DNA of 64,000 nt, from contig JBBSGP010000011.1 in assembly GCA_038253885.1 (NCBI GenBank), positions 20,622 through 84,621 of the forward strand. Reading direction: 5' to 3'. The notes beneath the pieces are model-generated. The model had not been told where the DNA came from. It did not search any database and was given only the letters and a program-made list of their open reading frames with translations. The translations under genes were made by a program, and so were the position numbers. Position 1 is the stretch's first letter. Each line of letters starts with the position of its first letter. Source of the stretch: JALZAQ01 sp038253885. Its GTDB lineage: Bacteria > Gemmatimonadota > Gemmatimonadetes > Gemmatimonadales > Gemmatimonadaceae. Below are positions 1 to 8,487 of the stretch, in pieces.

Positions 1-239
1 ACAGTGATCAGATCGGTCAGACCGGACGTCTCGTCAGTCCCGACCTGTACATCGCCGTCGGGATCTCGGGCGCCATCCAGCATCTCGCGGGAATGCGCAC
101 GTCCAAGACCATCGTCGCGATCAACAAGGACAAGGATGCCCCCATCTTCAAGATCGCCGACTACGGCATCGTGGGGGACGTCCTGGAGGTGTTGCCGGTG
201 CTGACGGCGGCGATCCGCGAGGCCAGGAAGTCTCACTAG
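1..239 (+). CDS. etfA: Electron transfer flavoprotein alpha subunit, C-terminal end (partial)
   Basis: Only the last 78 codons are in the window; the gene enters from the left in the frame starting at base 3. The visible end contains the FAD-binding signature of EtfA: GQTG, then YIAVGISGAIQHLAGM, then AINKDKDAPIF and ADYGIVGD, ending with a short helix before TAG. EtfA with EtfB forms a soluble FAD heterodimer that takes electrons from acyl-CoA dehydrogenases. The membrane Fe-S oxidoreductase two genes downstream (960-3041) is the expected acceptor, so this is probably the end of an etfBA operon feeding the quinone pool. A 12-base palindrome (243-254) follows the stop but has no T tract. Confidence 0.95.
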   Translation, partial: SDQIGQTGRLVSPDLYIAVGISGAIQHLAGMRTSKTIVAINKDKDAPIFKIADYGIVGDVLEVLPVLTAAIREARKSH

Positions 240-266
240 CTCGAGCGCGCGCTCGTTCATCGTTCC

Positions 267-294
267 TTGATTCCCGGCGCCTCGGCCCTAGCTT
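267..294 (+). promoter_or_regulatory. Putative leaderless promoter for the 302 gene
   Basis: TTGATT (267-272), a 16-base spacer and TAGCTT (289-294) are followed by seven bases and then the ATG at 302. Transcription would begin at or next to the start codon, and no Shine-Dalgarno is present. The same two hexamers with the same spacing recur before glmM (42224-42251). Confidence 0.5.
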
Positions 295-301
295 CCGGCG
301 C

Positions 302-943
302 ATGCGATCCCTCCGATTCGGAGTTCCCGCGCTGCTCGCACTCGCGGGCGCCGCGCCCGTATCTGGGCAGCTTCTCGAGTCCCGTCGCGCGTTCGAGCCC
401 GCGGTATCCCTCTGGATCGGGCCGACAATCTTCGGCCCGCGTGTCAGCGTGGGCGGTCAGGATTACAGCTACAGCAGCTCCGTTTCTCTGGGGTTGCGCG
501 CGGAAAGATCGATCACTCGACGCGCCGGGATCATGGGCGACGTCAGTGTCGCTCCCCTCTCGAAGATCTCCCAGCGAAGCGCGATATCTCGCTCCGATTC
601 CTCGCGCGCGCTGGTGTTCAGGGCCGATGCCGCGCTCGGTTGGCGATTCAAGCCTCGCGCGCCCGTGTTCTTCTTCGTCGGCGGCGGAATCGTGGGTGCG
701 AGCCGCCGCGCCGGACCGGCCGGTGGATCCGCGACCGACCCCGAAGTGACATACGGCCTGGGCTACGACGGCAGCTCCGGGGGGGCGGGCGGTTGGAGCT
801 TTCGCGCCGGATACCAGGGCTACGTCGTCTTTCCTGGCAAGCCCCCTGCAGCCGCCAGCGGGTCGGCGCAGCCGGTGGCCCGTTCCAGCACGCACGACTT
901 CTCGATCCAACTGGGCGCGCGCTACACCTTCTCGCGCCGATAA
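302..943 (+). CDS. Outer-membrane beta-barrel-like protein of unknown function
   Basis: A 213-residue protein with an N-terminal signal peptide (basic MRSLR, hydrophobic ALLALAGAA, cleavage near VSGQ). The rest is alternating polar and hydrophobic stretches rich in Gly, Ser and aromatic residues, ending in GARYTFSRR, in keeping with a small outer-membrane barrel with a C-terminal beta strand. A central segment (FFFVGGGIVGASR) looks like a barrel strand with a tight turn. I do not recognise a named family. It has its own promoter immediately upstream and ends 16 bases before the oxidoreductase gene, so the two may be co-transcribed. Start is the ATG that begins the signal peptide. Confidence 0.7.
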   Translation: MRSLRFGVPALLALAGAAPVSGQLLESRRAFEPAVSLWIGPTIFGPRVSVGGQDYSYSSSVSLGLRAERSITRRAGIMGDVSVAPLSKISQRSAISRSDSSRALVFRADAALGWRFKPRAPVFFFVGGGIVGASRRAGPAGGSATDPEVTYGLGYDGSSGGAGGWSFRAGYQGYVVFPGKPPAAASGSAQPVARSSTHDFSIQLGARYTFSRR

Positions 944-959
944 TGCCGGATCGGCGGCC

Positions 960-3041
960 GTGACCACGCACAACGTGGTGTTTCTCTTCGTGGTGGTGAT
1001 CGCCGCCGGCTTCTTCGCGCGCAACGTCCAGCGTCTCGTGGGTTACCTCGGCGTCGGACTGACCGAGCAGCGCTTCGATCATCCGATGCTGCGTCTGCGC
1101 AACGTCGCCTCAATCGCTCTGGGACAGAAGAAGCTCCTGCGAGAGCCCGTCGCCGGGATCATGCACGCGCTCATCTTCTGGGGCTTCTGCGTTCTGACCG
1201 CTGGAACCACCGAGCTCATCGTGCAGGGAATCTTCCCCTCCTTCTCCTACAGTGCCCTGCCGACGTGGGCGTATGCGGCTTACTCGATCTCTCAGGACCT
1301 GTTCGGCACGCTCGTGTTGGCGGCGATCGCTTTCGCGTTCTACCGGCGGCTCGTCATACGTCCGAAGCGGCTCTCCGGTGATCACCTGGAACAGATGGAC
1401 GCTTTCATCATCCTGGCCGCGATCGGCGGCTTGATGATCACAATGTTCCTCACAAATGCGCTCCTGCTCGTCGCGGAGCCGGGATCGGTGGTGCGGGAAA
1501 AGCCGGTCTCCCAGGGCGTGGCCATGGCGCTATCGTCCCTCAGCCCGTCCACCGCCGGCACAGCTCACCAGATCAGTTGGTGGGTGCACGCATCGCTCGT
1601 CCTCGGTTTTCTCAACTATCTGCCGTACTCGAAGCATCTCCACATCCTCACGTCGATTCCGAACGTCTACTTCTCCAACGCGCAGGGTCCAGGGGCCAAA
1701 GGCGCGATGCGGTTTCTCGACCTGGAATCGGACGGAATCGAACAGTTCGGCGCGTCGGATGTGGACCAGCTCACCTGGAAGGATCTGCTGGACGGGTACT
1801 CGTGCACCGAGTGCGGCCGCTGCACGGCGGCATGCCCTGCCAACATCACCGGCAAGGTACTGAGCCCGAGAAAGATCATCATCAACACCCGTCAGAGATT
1901 GATGGAGAAGGCGCCGCTGCTGCTCGGCGACCGCTCAGAGTCACGCGAGCATCGCCTGGTGCACGGGGAGGGCGGCGACGCCGGCGGCGGCCCTGCGACC
2001 GAAGTGATGGACCGGCGGCTTCTCGATGGCTACATCACGGAGGAAGAGCTCTGGCAGTGCACCACCTGCCGCGCCTGCATCCAGGAATGCCCAGTAGGCA
2101 TCGAGCATCTCGATCACATCATGGATCTCCGGCGCGATCTGGTGCTGATGCAGTCGCGCTTCCCGGAAGAAGTGCTTCCCGCATTCGAGTCCATGGAGCG
2201 CAACGGCAGTCCGTGGGCGTTTCAGGCTGCAGATCGCGCGCGCTGGGCAGAGGGGCTCGACATTCCCACCATGGCTCAGCTGTCGGAGCAGGGCCGCCAT
2301 CCTGAGGTGCTGTTCTGGGTGGGTTGCATGGGCTCGTTCGACGATCGCGCGAAGCGCATCGCGCGCGCCTTCGCCCAGGTGATGCAGGCTGCCGGCATTG
2401 ATTTCGGCATCCTCGGACAGGAGGAGAGCTGCAACGGTGATCCGGCGCGGCGGCTCGGCAACGAATATCTCTACCAGATGCTCGCCCGGCAGAACATCGA
2501 GACATTGAACCGGTACCACGTCTCCACCGTGGTCACGCTCTGTCCGCATTGCTTCCATCAGATCGGCAACGAATACCCGCAGCTGGGCGGTAACTACGAG
2601 GTGATTCATCACTCGACGTACATCGAGCGCCTGCTCCAGGAGGGTCGCGTCCCGCTGGCCGGCGTGGCCGATCAGGCTCCCGCCTCGATCGTCTACCATG
2701 ACAGCTGCTACCTGGGCCGCTACAACGACGTCTACGAGGCTCCGCGAGAGACGCTGCGGCGCGCGCTCCCGGTGGTGGATCTGATCGAGGCGCCGCGGCA
2801 TGGGGATCGCGGCCTCTGCTGCGGCGCCGGAGGCGGGCGAATGTTCATGGAAGAGCGGCAGGGGAAGCGCATCAACGCCGAGCGCAGCGAGGAGCTGCTC
2901 GCGACCGGCGCCGAGGCCATCGCCGTCGCTTGTCCTTTCTGTATGACAATGATCAGCGACGGCGTGAAAGGCCAGGGCTCGGCCGTTCCCGTGCTCGACA
3001 TCTCGGAAGTCGTGGCCGCACGTCTGGCGGTTCGGCAATGA
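960..3041 (+). CDS. Membrane Fe-S oxidoreductase, ETF:menaquinone oxidoreductase (EMO) type
   Basis: A 693-residue protein starting with GTG. The N-terminal 230 residues hold about five membrane helices with conserved His residues (H69, H203, H210) like a nitrate-reductase-gamma cytochrome b domain. Two ferredoxin-type clusters follow: C282, C285, C288 with C292, and C367, C370, C373 with C377. The C-terminal half carries two CCG (cysteine-rich) domains as in HdrB/GlpC: CNGDPARR with CPHCF, and CCGAGGG with CPFC. This is the architecture of membrane proteins that pass electrons from reduced ETF through Fe-S centres and haem b to menaquinone. etfA lies just upstream, which supports that role; a different soluble donor cannot be excluded. 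The stop overlaps the next start (ATGA). Confidence 0.85.
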   Translation: MTTHNVVFLFVVVIAAGFFARNVQRLVGYLGVGLTEQRFDHPMLRLRNVASIALGQKKLLREPVAGIMHALIFWGFCVLTAGTTELIVQGIFPSFSYSALPTWAYAAYSISQDLFGTLVLAAIAFAFYRRLVIRPKRLSGDHLEQMDAFIILAAIGGLMITMFLTNALLLVAEPGSVVREKPVSQGVAMALSSLSPSTAGTAHQISWWVHASLVLGFLNYLPYSKHLHILTSIPNVYFSNAQGPGAKGAMRFLDLESDGIEQFGASDVDQLTWKDLLDGYSCTECGRCTAACPANITGKVLSPRKIIINTRQRLMEKAPLLLGDRSESREHRLVHGEGGDAGGGPATEVMDRRLLDGYITEEELWQCTTCRACIQECPVGIEHLDHIMDLRRDLVLMQSRFPEEVLPAFESMERNGSPWAFQAADRARWAEGLDIPTMAQLSEQGRHPEVLFWVGCMGSFDDRAKRIARAFAQVMQAAGIDFGILGQEESCNGDPARRLGNEYLYQMLARQNIETLNRYHVSTVVTLCPHCFHQIGNEYPQLGGNYEVIHHSTYIERLLQEGRVPLAGVADQAPASIVYHDSCYLGRYNDVYEAPRETLRRALPVVDLIEAPRHGDRGLCCGAGGGRMFMEERQGKRINAERSEELLATGAEAIAVACPFCMTMISDGVKGQGSAVPVLDISEVVAARLAVRQ

Positions 3042-3901
3042 CACCGGCAGACGGCCGCATCGAGAGCGTCTCCGACACCGCGCTGTGGGTGGCGGTCTAT
3101 CGCGCGATGGAGACCGACCGTCCCGACGCGCACTTTCGTGACCCCTTCGCCCGGCGACTGGCCGGGGAACGGGGTGAGCAGATCATGCGGTCCGTGCCAG
3201 CGGGTCGGTGGATGGCGTGGGCGATGATCGTTCGCACAGCGGTGTTCGACGAGATCATCATGGCGCAGGTTCGCGGCGGTGCGGACACGGTGCTGAACCT
3301 CGCGGCGGGGCTGGATACCCGGCCATATCGGCTCGAGTTGCCCCGTGCACTGCGCTGGGTGGACGTGGATCTGCCGGCGATGATCGAGTACAAGCAAAAG
3401 CAGCTCGCTGGGCAGCGGCCGATATGTCAGCTCGAGAGCGTGGCGCTCGATCTGGCGGACGCCGCCGGTCGCCGCGCTCTATTCGCGCGCCTGGGCGCGC
3501 AGGGATCGAGGGTCCTGGTGGTGACCGAGGGTCTTCTGATCTATCTGCGGCCCGAGGAAGTGGGCTCGTTGGCGAGCGATCTGCACGCCCAACCCACCTT
3601 CTCGCACTGGCTCAGCGATCTGGCGTCCCCGATGCTGCTGCAATGGATGCAGAGGCGCACGCGCCAGGCCCTGGCCGCGGGGAACGCCGCTTTCCAGTTC
3701 GGACCAGAAGAAGGCCCCGCCTTCTTTGCATCGTACGGGTGGAAGCTCGCCGAACTGCGATGGTCGCTCGAGGAGGCGCGACGTCTCCATCGCGAGATGC
3801 CCGCCGCGTGGCTGATGCGCCTGATATCCTATCTTCGCGGAGCCAAGGAAAGGGAAGCGGGAAAACGGATGAGCAGCATCATCCTTCTCGAGCGCGCCTG
3901 A
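3038..3901 (+). CDS. SAM-dependent methyltransferase, leucine carboxyl methyltransferase-like family
   Basis: 287 residues from the ATG that overlaps the preceding TGA. Residues 86-98 (LNLAAGLDTRPYR) match the SAM-binding motif of the LCMT/PPM-like methyltransferases, and VDLPAMIEYK and VVTEGLLIYL are the following conserved blocks (acidic loop for the SAM ribose; motif IV). An earlier in-frame ATG at 2930 would bury the start inside the oxidoreductase and adds no family sequence, so 3038 is preferred. The substrate is unknown; bacterial members methylate carboxyl or hydroxyl groups of small molecules. The 3' end overlaps the convergent methyltransferase gene by 23 bases. Confidence 0.8.
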   Translation: MTPADGRIESVSDTALWVAVYRAMETDRPDAHFRDPFARRLAGERGEQIMRSVPAGRWMAWAMIVRTAVFDEIIMAQVRGGADTVLNLAAGLDTRPYRLELPRALRWVDVDLPAMIEYKQKQLAGQRPICQLESVALDLADAAGRRALFARLGAQGSRVLVVTEGLLIYLRPEEVGSLASDLHAQPTFSHWLSDLASPMLLQWMQRRTRQALAAGNAAFQFGPEEGPAFFASYGWKLAELRWSLEEARRLHREMPAAWLMRLISYLRGAKEREAGKRMSSIILLERA

Positions 3902-4565
3902 TCGAGTAGACCGTCACCTGCTGCCGGATCTCGCCGGCGACGTAGGGATGAGTTTTCTGACTGGCCACCACCATGTTCCGGCGACCACACGCCTCGATGA
4001 AGGCCGGAGCGGCTGGCCGCCCTGGATCGGCGATCAGTGCCTCACCCGCTCCCGTGAGAGTTCGCGCCAGCACCTCCGCCACGAGCTCGGCGTGGTTGAC
4101 TTCGTACAGCACGTCGGCCGCCGCGACGCAGTCGAAAGTGCCGAGATCGTCCGGGAGAGCGCGCCAGTCCACGATGCGAGCTTCCGGCTCACGTGAGAGC
4201 TCCCGCCAGGCGTTCGCGCGGGTGAAGCGCAGAGCATCCTCGTAATAGTCGGTCGCCAGCACGTCGAAGCCGGCCCGCATCGCGCAGAGCGTCACCAGGC
4301 CCAGACCACATCCGAGCTCGAGCAGGCTACGGCCCGATCCATCGCGCTCGAGAACCGCCGTGGCGAGAATGAGTGCCGAGGGCCAGAGGTCGCACCAGTA
4401 GGGCAGGCGCTCATCGCGGGCGAAGTCCTCCTCGCTCACGAGATCGTCGAAGTTACCGGGTTTCACCAGCTCGATCGTCTGCCCCCCGATCTGCACCTGC
4501 GCCGCCGCGGTGACGAACCTCCGGCTCAGCTCACTCAGAAGCGCGTCCCCGACCATCTCCCTCAC
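3879..4565 (-). CDS. Class I methyltransferase, protein/nicotinamide N-methyltransferase-like (Methyltransf_16 type)
   Basis: 228 residues, GTG start overlapping the moeA stop (GTGA). The fold is recognisable by YWCDLWPSA (residues 56-64) ahead of motif I LLELGCGLGL (81-90), an acidic ATDYYEDAL loop, and AADVLYEV in place of the usual post-motif-III block. This layout (a DLWPS-type pre-motif then ELGCGxG) is typical of seven-beta-strand lysine or N-methyltransferases. Substrate not predictable. It is the last gene of the molybdenum-cofactor operon, perhaps only by position. It converges on and overlaps the LCMT-like gene by 23 bases. Confidence 0.75.
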   Translation of the reverse strand: MREMVGDALLSELSRRFVTAAAQVQIGGQTIELVKPGNFDDLVSEEDFARDERLPYWCDLWPSALILATAVLERDGSGRSLLELGCGLGLVTLCAMRAGFDVLATDYYEDALRFTRANAWRELSREPEARIVDWRALPDDLGTFDCVAAADVLYEVNHAELVAEVLARTLTGAGEALIADPGRPAAPAFIEACGRRNMVVASQKTHPYVAGEIRQQVTVYSIRRAREG

Positions 4566-5812
4566 AACTCGAAGCGCTCCGAGAGATACGCGTCCTCTCC
4601 CAACAACAACGCGTTGAGGCTTTCACCCTTCTCGCAGCGCTTGCGGTCCGGAGGCACGACCAGAAGGGCGTTCGCGAGCGCCATCGACGTCAGAATGCCG
4701 GATCCCTGACTTCCCGTCAGACGGGCAGTGAGCCTGCCATCGGGATGCGGACTGACGACGGCGCGCAGGAAGTGGATGAGCGAGGCACCGATGGAGATCG
4801 TCTCTTCCAGGATCACCCGAACGGGGCGACGGAACGGTCGGGCGTCCCCCAGCATCTTCCGGATCACGGGCCGCACGAAGAGATCGAAGGTGACCATCGT
4901 CGAGACAGGGTTCCCGGGCAGCCCGAGCCAGGGCATGCCTTGAAGAAGCCCGAACCCGATCGGTGCTCCTGGCCGCATCCGCACCTTCCAGAAGCGAAGC
5001 TCGGCCCCGAGCTCCGCCAGCACACTTCGCACGTAGTCGAACTCGCCGACGGAGATTCCCGCCGTCGTGATCAACAGGTCGGCACCGAGGCCCTCGCGGA
5101 GGCGCGCGCGGAGATCGGTGGGATCGTCGCGCGCCACCCCGAGGCTCACGGGCACCCCCCCAGCAAGGCGGATCAGCGCGTCGAGCGTGTAGCTGTTGGA
5201 GCTCACGATCTTGCGACCGGCCAGCACCTCGGCGAAGCCATCGACATCGACGAGCTCATCACCGGACCCCAGGAAGGCGACGAGCGGCTTCCGGGAGACG
5301 ATCACCCGGGCCGCGCCGACGGAGGAGAGAACACCGATTTGAGCGGCCGAGAGCGGGGTGCCGGCCGCCAGGACCTGTGCACCGATGTGGATGTCCTCTC
5401 CGCGGCGGCGGATGTTCTTTCCGACGTCGCGCGCGTCCCGCACCGAGACTCGCTCGGCGCCGCCATCGGTGTCTTCGACCCGGATCACGCTGTCGCATCC
5501 TTCCGGCAGCGGGGCGCCGGTCATGATCCGCATCGCGCTGCCGCGTGGTAGCGCTCGCGAGGCAAACGCGCCCGCCGCGATGGTCTCCAGCACGGGGATG
5601 GAGATCGGAGCCTCCGGCGCCGCCCCCCTGACGTCCTCACCATGAACGGCGTAGCCATCCATGGCGGAGTTGTCCCACGCGGGCAGCGTGACGGGCGAGA
5701 TGACGTCGCTTGCCAGAACGCGGCCCAACGAATCGCGGAGCGTCACTTCCTCGCTGTCGAGCTGCCGGATATCGGCCAGGATGCGCTCGCTCGCCTCGGC
5801 GACCTCCAGCAT
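4562..5812 (-). CDS. moeA: Molybdopterin molybdenumtransferase
   Basis: 416 residues, normal length for MoeA. It inserts molybdate into adenylylated molybdopterin to give Mo-cofactor. Conserved blocks are PAWDNSAMDGYA near the N terminus, RIMTGAPLPEGCDSVIRVED, the MoCF-biosynthesis region VAFLGSGDELV and TTAGISVGEFDYV, and LGLPGNPVSTMVTFDLFVRP, followed by the small C-terminal barrel domain. Its ATG overlaps the stop of the DD-peptidase gene by one base (TGATG), and its stop overlaps the methyltransferase start, so it sits inside a tightly coupled minus-strand operon with fdhD, mobA and mobB. Confidence 0.96.
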   Translation of the reverse strand: MLEVAEASERILADIRQLDSEEVTLRDSLGRVLASDVISPVTLPAWDNSAMDGYAVHGEDVRGAAPEAPISIPVLETIAAGAFASRALPRGSAMRIMTGAPLPEGCDSVIRVEDTDGGAERVSVRDARDVGKNIRRRGEDIHIGAQVLAAGTPLSAAQIGVLSSVGAARVIVSRKPLVAFLGSGDELVDVDGFAEVLAGRKIVSSNSYTLDALIRLAGGVPVSLGVARDDPTDLRARLREGLGADLLITTAGISVGEFDYVRSVLAELGAELRFWKVRMRPGAPIGFGLLQGMPWLGLPGNPVSTMVTFDLFVRPVIRKMLGDARPFRRPVRVILEETISIGASLIHFLRAVVSPHPDGRLTARLTGSQGSGILTSMALANALLVVPPDRKRCEKGESLNALLLGEDAYLSERFEL

Positions 5813-7341
5813 CAGCGCGAGCTCGAGCCGAGCGTCAGGCCTGCCAGACGTACTCCAATGGCATCCTGCACGCGCTCGACATCCCGCACCGGAACCGTCC
5901 AGTTGTTGCAGAGCGCGCTGAAGAGGAGCGTCCGTCCATCGGCAGTCGTGACGTAGCCCGAGAGGGATCGGGCGTTCGCGATGCTTCCGGTCTTTGCGTG
6001 CAGGTTGCCCTCGGCCGGTGTGCCGCGCATCCGGTTCCGGATGGTGCCGTCGACGCCGGCGATCGGCAAGGCGTCATAGAATGCCCGGAAAGCGGTGTCG
6101 CGGCGGACGGCTGCGAGCGTCCGCACGATCGTCTCCGGCGAGAGATAGTCATAGCGCGAGAGACCGCTGCCATCGCGGATGACGTAGCCGTCGGGCGAGG
6201 CGCCCCACTGGGTCAGCTGCCGCGCGGCGACCTTCCGCCCGCTGTCGGCCGTGCCCGCGCCGCCGCGCTCCAACCCGAGAGTGCGAAGAAGGATCTCCGC
6301 GATCTGATTCTGGGAGGGCTTGAGCAACGGCGGCATGATCTCGCGCAGCGGAGGCGACTTCATGGCGAACAGCGTATCGATCGTCCCGGTGGACGGGAGA
6401 AGAGCACCGACGACGACAATGCCCCGATCGGTGAGCGCCTCGGACAACGCCGCGATAAGAGCACGCGCCGGCTCGGCGTAACTCATGTCGAGTGAGACGC
6501 TGTCGCCCGGGGCGACGCTCCCGGCGACGATGACCCCTCCGGTCGCGGAGTCGCGCTGCAATACCACGTGCGAGCCCGCGCTCCGGCGAGTTGGCACCGC
6601 CGAGACGGTGATGACGGCACTGTCGGGTCGAGGCTCCGTCACGGCGAGCACTCGAAGTGCCGGAAAGCGACGAGCCGGACGCGTGATCGCCTGCGCGGGA
6701 TCGCCAGGCCGAGCCCCGCCCTTCACGATCACCCGGGTGAAGCCCTCGTTGAAGTAGAGCTCGTCCACGCCCGCCGAGAAGGCGTCGTCCATGTTGTCCC
6801 ATGACCATCCGCCGCCCCAGATCGCGCCAGGAAACACGTCGTCACCGGGCACGATGCGACCGGCGATCCTGGTGATGCCCCGGCTCGCCAATGAGTCGGC
6901 CATCTCGCGAAGCGGAATCATGGCGTCGGTGCGCATGTGATCGCTCCACGTCGGATCTCCTCGTCCATGCACGATCAGATCCCCATCGAGAACGCCGCCG
7001 CGTCGTGGACCTCGCCCCGTTACCGTGGTCACGAAGCGAAAGTCCGGTCCGAGCTGCGCCAGCGCCACCGCTCCGGTGATGATCTTCATGTTGGACGCGG
7101 GCATGAAGAGCTTCCCCGCCTCGAGCGAGTACAGAGTGTCGGCGCGATCCGGGTCGACGATCAGAATCCCCCAGTGCGCGTTACGAAAAGCCGGCTCGGC
7201 CACCATCGAGTCGATGGCGCGCACCAGAGCTTGGCGGGAGGACGCCGGCGGGCCGGCCGTGGCGCGTATGGCGCCGCCACCCACGGTCGTGCATCCAGCG
7301 ATCGCGGCGAGCGCGAGCAACCGCATGCCATCGCGCCTCAT
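5812..7341 (-). CDS. dacB: D-alanyl-D-alanine carboxypeptidase/endopeptidase, PBP4 (DacB) family, predicted lipoprotein
   Basis: 509 residues from the ATG at 7341, which overlaps the mobB stop by one base. The N terminus is a lipoprotein signal with lipobox AIAGC (C17), so the enzyme should be anchored on the periplasmic side. Penicillin-binding motifs are all present: SxxK as SNMK (S83, K86), SxN as SQN in PSQNQIAEIL, and KTG in HAKTGSIAN. The long insert between SxxK and SxN is typical of the S13/PBP4 class, which trims pentapeptides and cleaves 4,3-crosslinks in peptidoglycan. It is embedded between mobB and moeA with overlapping stops and starts, an unexpected place for a cell-wall enzyme. 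A longer reading from 7644 lacks family sequence and would overlap mobB. Confidence 0.93.
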   Translation of the reverse strand: MRRDGMRLLALAAIAGCTTVGGGAIRATAGPPASSRQALVRAIDSMVAEPAFRNAHWGILIVDPDRADTLYSLEAGKLFMPASNMKIITGAVALAQLGPDFRFVTTVTGRGPRRGGVLDGDLIVHGRGDPTWSDHMRTDAMIPLREMADSLASRGITRIAGRIVPGDDVFPGAIWGGGWSWDNMDDAFSAGVDELYFNEGFTRVIVKGGARPGDPAQAITRPARRFPALRVLAVTEPRPDSAVITVSAVPTRRSAGSHVVLQRDSATGGVIVAGSVAPGDSVSLDMSYAEPARALIAALSEALTDRGIVVVGALLPSTGTIDTLFAMKSPPLREIMPPLLKPSQNQIAEILLRTLGLERGGAGTADSGRKVAARQLTQWGASPDGYVIRDGSGLSRYDYLSPETIVRTLAAVRRDTAFRAFYDALPIAGVDGTIRNRMRGTPAEGNLHAKTGSIANARSLSGYVTTADGRTLLFSALCNNWTVPVRDVERVQDAIGVRLAGLTLGSSSR

Positions 7342-7880
7342 CAGGCGGTTTTCCGGCGACCCATGATCCGCCGTTCCACCAGCTCGGTGAGTGTGGAGAG
7401 CCAACGCGGCTCGTCGAAGTGGATCGTGGAAACGTCCCAGTCGGTTCGGGAAGAGTCGGTGACGATCACCAGGTAGTGCGCCGCCTCGGGCGTGCCGCGT
7501 TCGTAGAGCGGCTCGGCGTGCGCCTGCACTCGGTAGACCTCGATCTTGGGCAGGGAGGATTTCTTGAAGCCTTCGCACAGCACCACGTCGGCATCTTCCA
7601 TGTAGCGTTCGGCGATCTCCTCTGGTCCGAGCTCGTCGCTCCACCGCTCGATCAGCGCGAACTTGTCCGGCGAGACCATCGCGACCTTGGCCGCCTGTCC
7701 CTCGTGATAGTGGCGGTACGTGTCGGTGGTCGCCGGGTCCACGTTGAAGGTGTGTGAGCCATGTTTGATCGTCATCACGCGATGTCCGCGGCCGTGCAGC
7801 TCGGCAGCCAGCCGCGTGACGAGGGTCGTCTTGCCGCTATGCTTCCGGCCGATCACGGCCACCATCGGTGGTCGAGGCAT
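7341..7880 (-). CDS. mobB: Molybdopterin-guanine dinucleotide biosynthesis adaptor protein
   Basis: About 179 residues from ATG at 7880 (MPRPPMVAVIG). The P-loop GRKHSGKTT directly follows the first strand, and TIKHG, then ALIERW, then DVVLCEGFKKS are the MobB blocks. MobB binds GTP and works with MobA in making the guanine dinucleotide form of the cofactor. A start at 7913 is possible but adds only eleven residues of no family likeness and lengthens the overlap with mobA, which is already 44 bases. Confidence 0.92.
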   Translation of the reverse strand: MPRPPMVAVIGRKHSGKTTLVTRLAAELHGRGHRVMTIKHGSHTFNVDPATTDTYRHYHEGQAAKVAMVSPDKFALIERWSDELGPEEIAERYMEDADVVLCEGFKKSSLPKIEVYRVQAHAEPLYERGTPEAAHYLVIVTDSSRTDWDVSTIHFDEPRWLSTLTELVERRIMGRRKTA

Positions 7881-8487
7881 ATTGCTCCGCGAGGTCGAGG
7901 TCATCCGGTGCATTGACGTTCATGAAGAGCATGTCCGGATTGCCGAAGGTGCGCACGATGGCGGCCTCCAGGCGCGCGATCCGGACGTCGTCATAGAAGC
8001 TCACGACCCGCAGATCGCCGGCGTCGAGTCGGCGCTCGATGGGTGAGAGGCAGCTCTGCCCGTAGTAGGCACACAGGGGCTCCAGACCGCGCCGGGAGCC
8101 GCTCTCGGGGACAGCGGCATCCGCTTCCGCGCCGAGCTGACGCAATCGCGCCAGCAACTCTGACGGCACGAATGGCATGTCCCACGCGACGACGATCACC
8201 GGGCCGGTGGCGTGAGCGAGCGCGGAATGGATACCGCCGAGGCTGCCGCTCCCGGGGCGGAGATCGGACGCCGTCCGCACACCGGGCAGCCACGCTCCGG
8301 CCGCCGAATCGTTGGCGATGAGGAGGAGCCCGTCGGTGGCGTCCGACAGAGCCAGGGCAACACGGTCGATGACTCTGCGACCACCCACCCGCTCGAGCCC
8401 CTTGGGCCGGCCGCCGTAGCGGGTCGCCCCGCCGCCGGCGAGGATGACACCGGTGCACGGCAGAGAAGACGGGAGGGCCGGGATCAC
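7837..8487 (-). CDS. mobA: Molybdenum cofactor guanylyltransferase
   Basis: 216 residues, GTG start overlapping the fdhD stop (GTGA). The nucleotidyltransferase signature is LAGGGATRYGGRPKG (residues 16-30), followed by SDLRPGSGSLGGIHSAL and VVAWDMPFVP, where the Asp binds Mg and nucleotide. It transfers GMP from GTP to Mo-molybdopterin. The first motif has RYGG where most MobA proteins have RMG. It is co-transcribed with fdhD and mobB; a bis-MGD formate dehydrogenase or similar enzyme should be encoded elsewhere. Confidence 0.93.
   Translation of the reverse strand: MIPALPSSLPCTGVILAGGGATRYGGRPKGLERVGGRRVIDRVALALSDATDGLLLIANDSAAGAWLPGVRTASDLRPGSGSLGGIHSALAHATGPVIVVAWDMPFVPSELLARLRQLGAEADAAVPESGSRRGLEPLCAYYGQSCLSPIERRLDAGDLRVVSFYDDVRIARLEAAIVRTFGNPDMLFMNVNAPDDLDLAEQYASTTDGGRDRPEA

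Noticed and set aside
243..254. Palindrome GAGCGCGCGCTC after etfA as terminator
   Set aside because: Short, no loop and no T tract; CG-alternating palindromes are common at this GC content.
1941..3044. Long minus-strand reading frame over the Fe-S oxidoreductase
   Set aside because: No family sequence, and the plus strand encodes the intact cysteine motifs; a GC-driven shadow.
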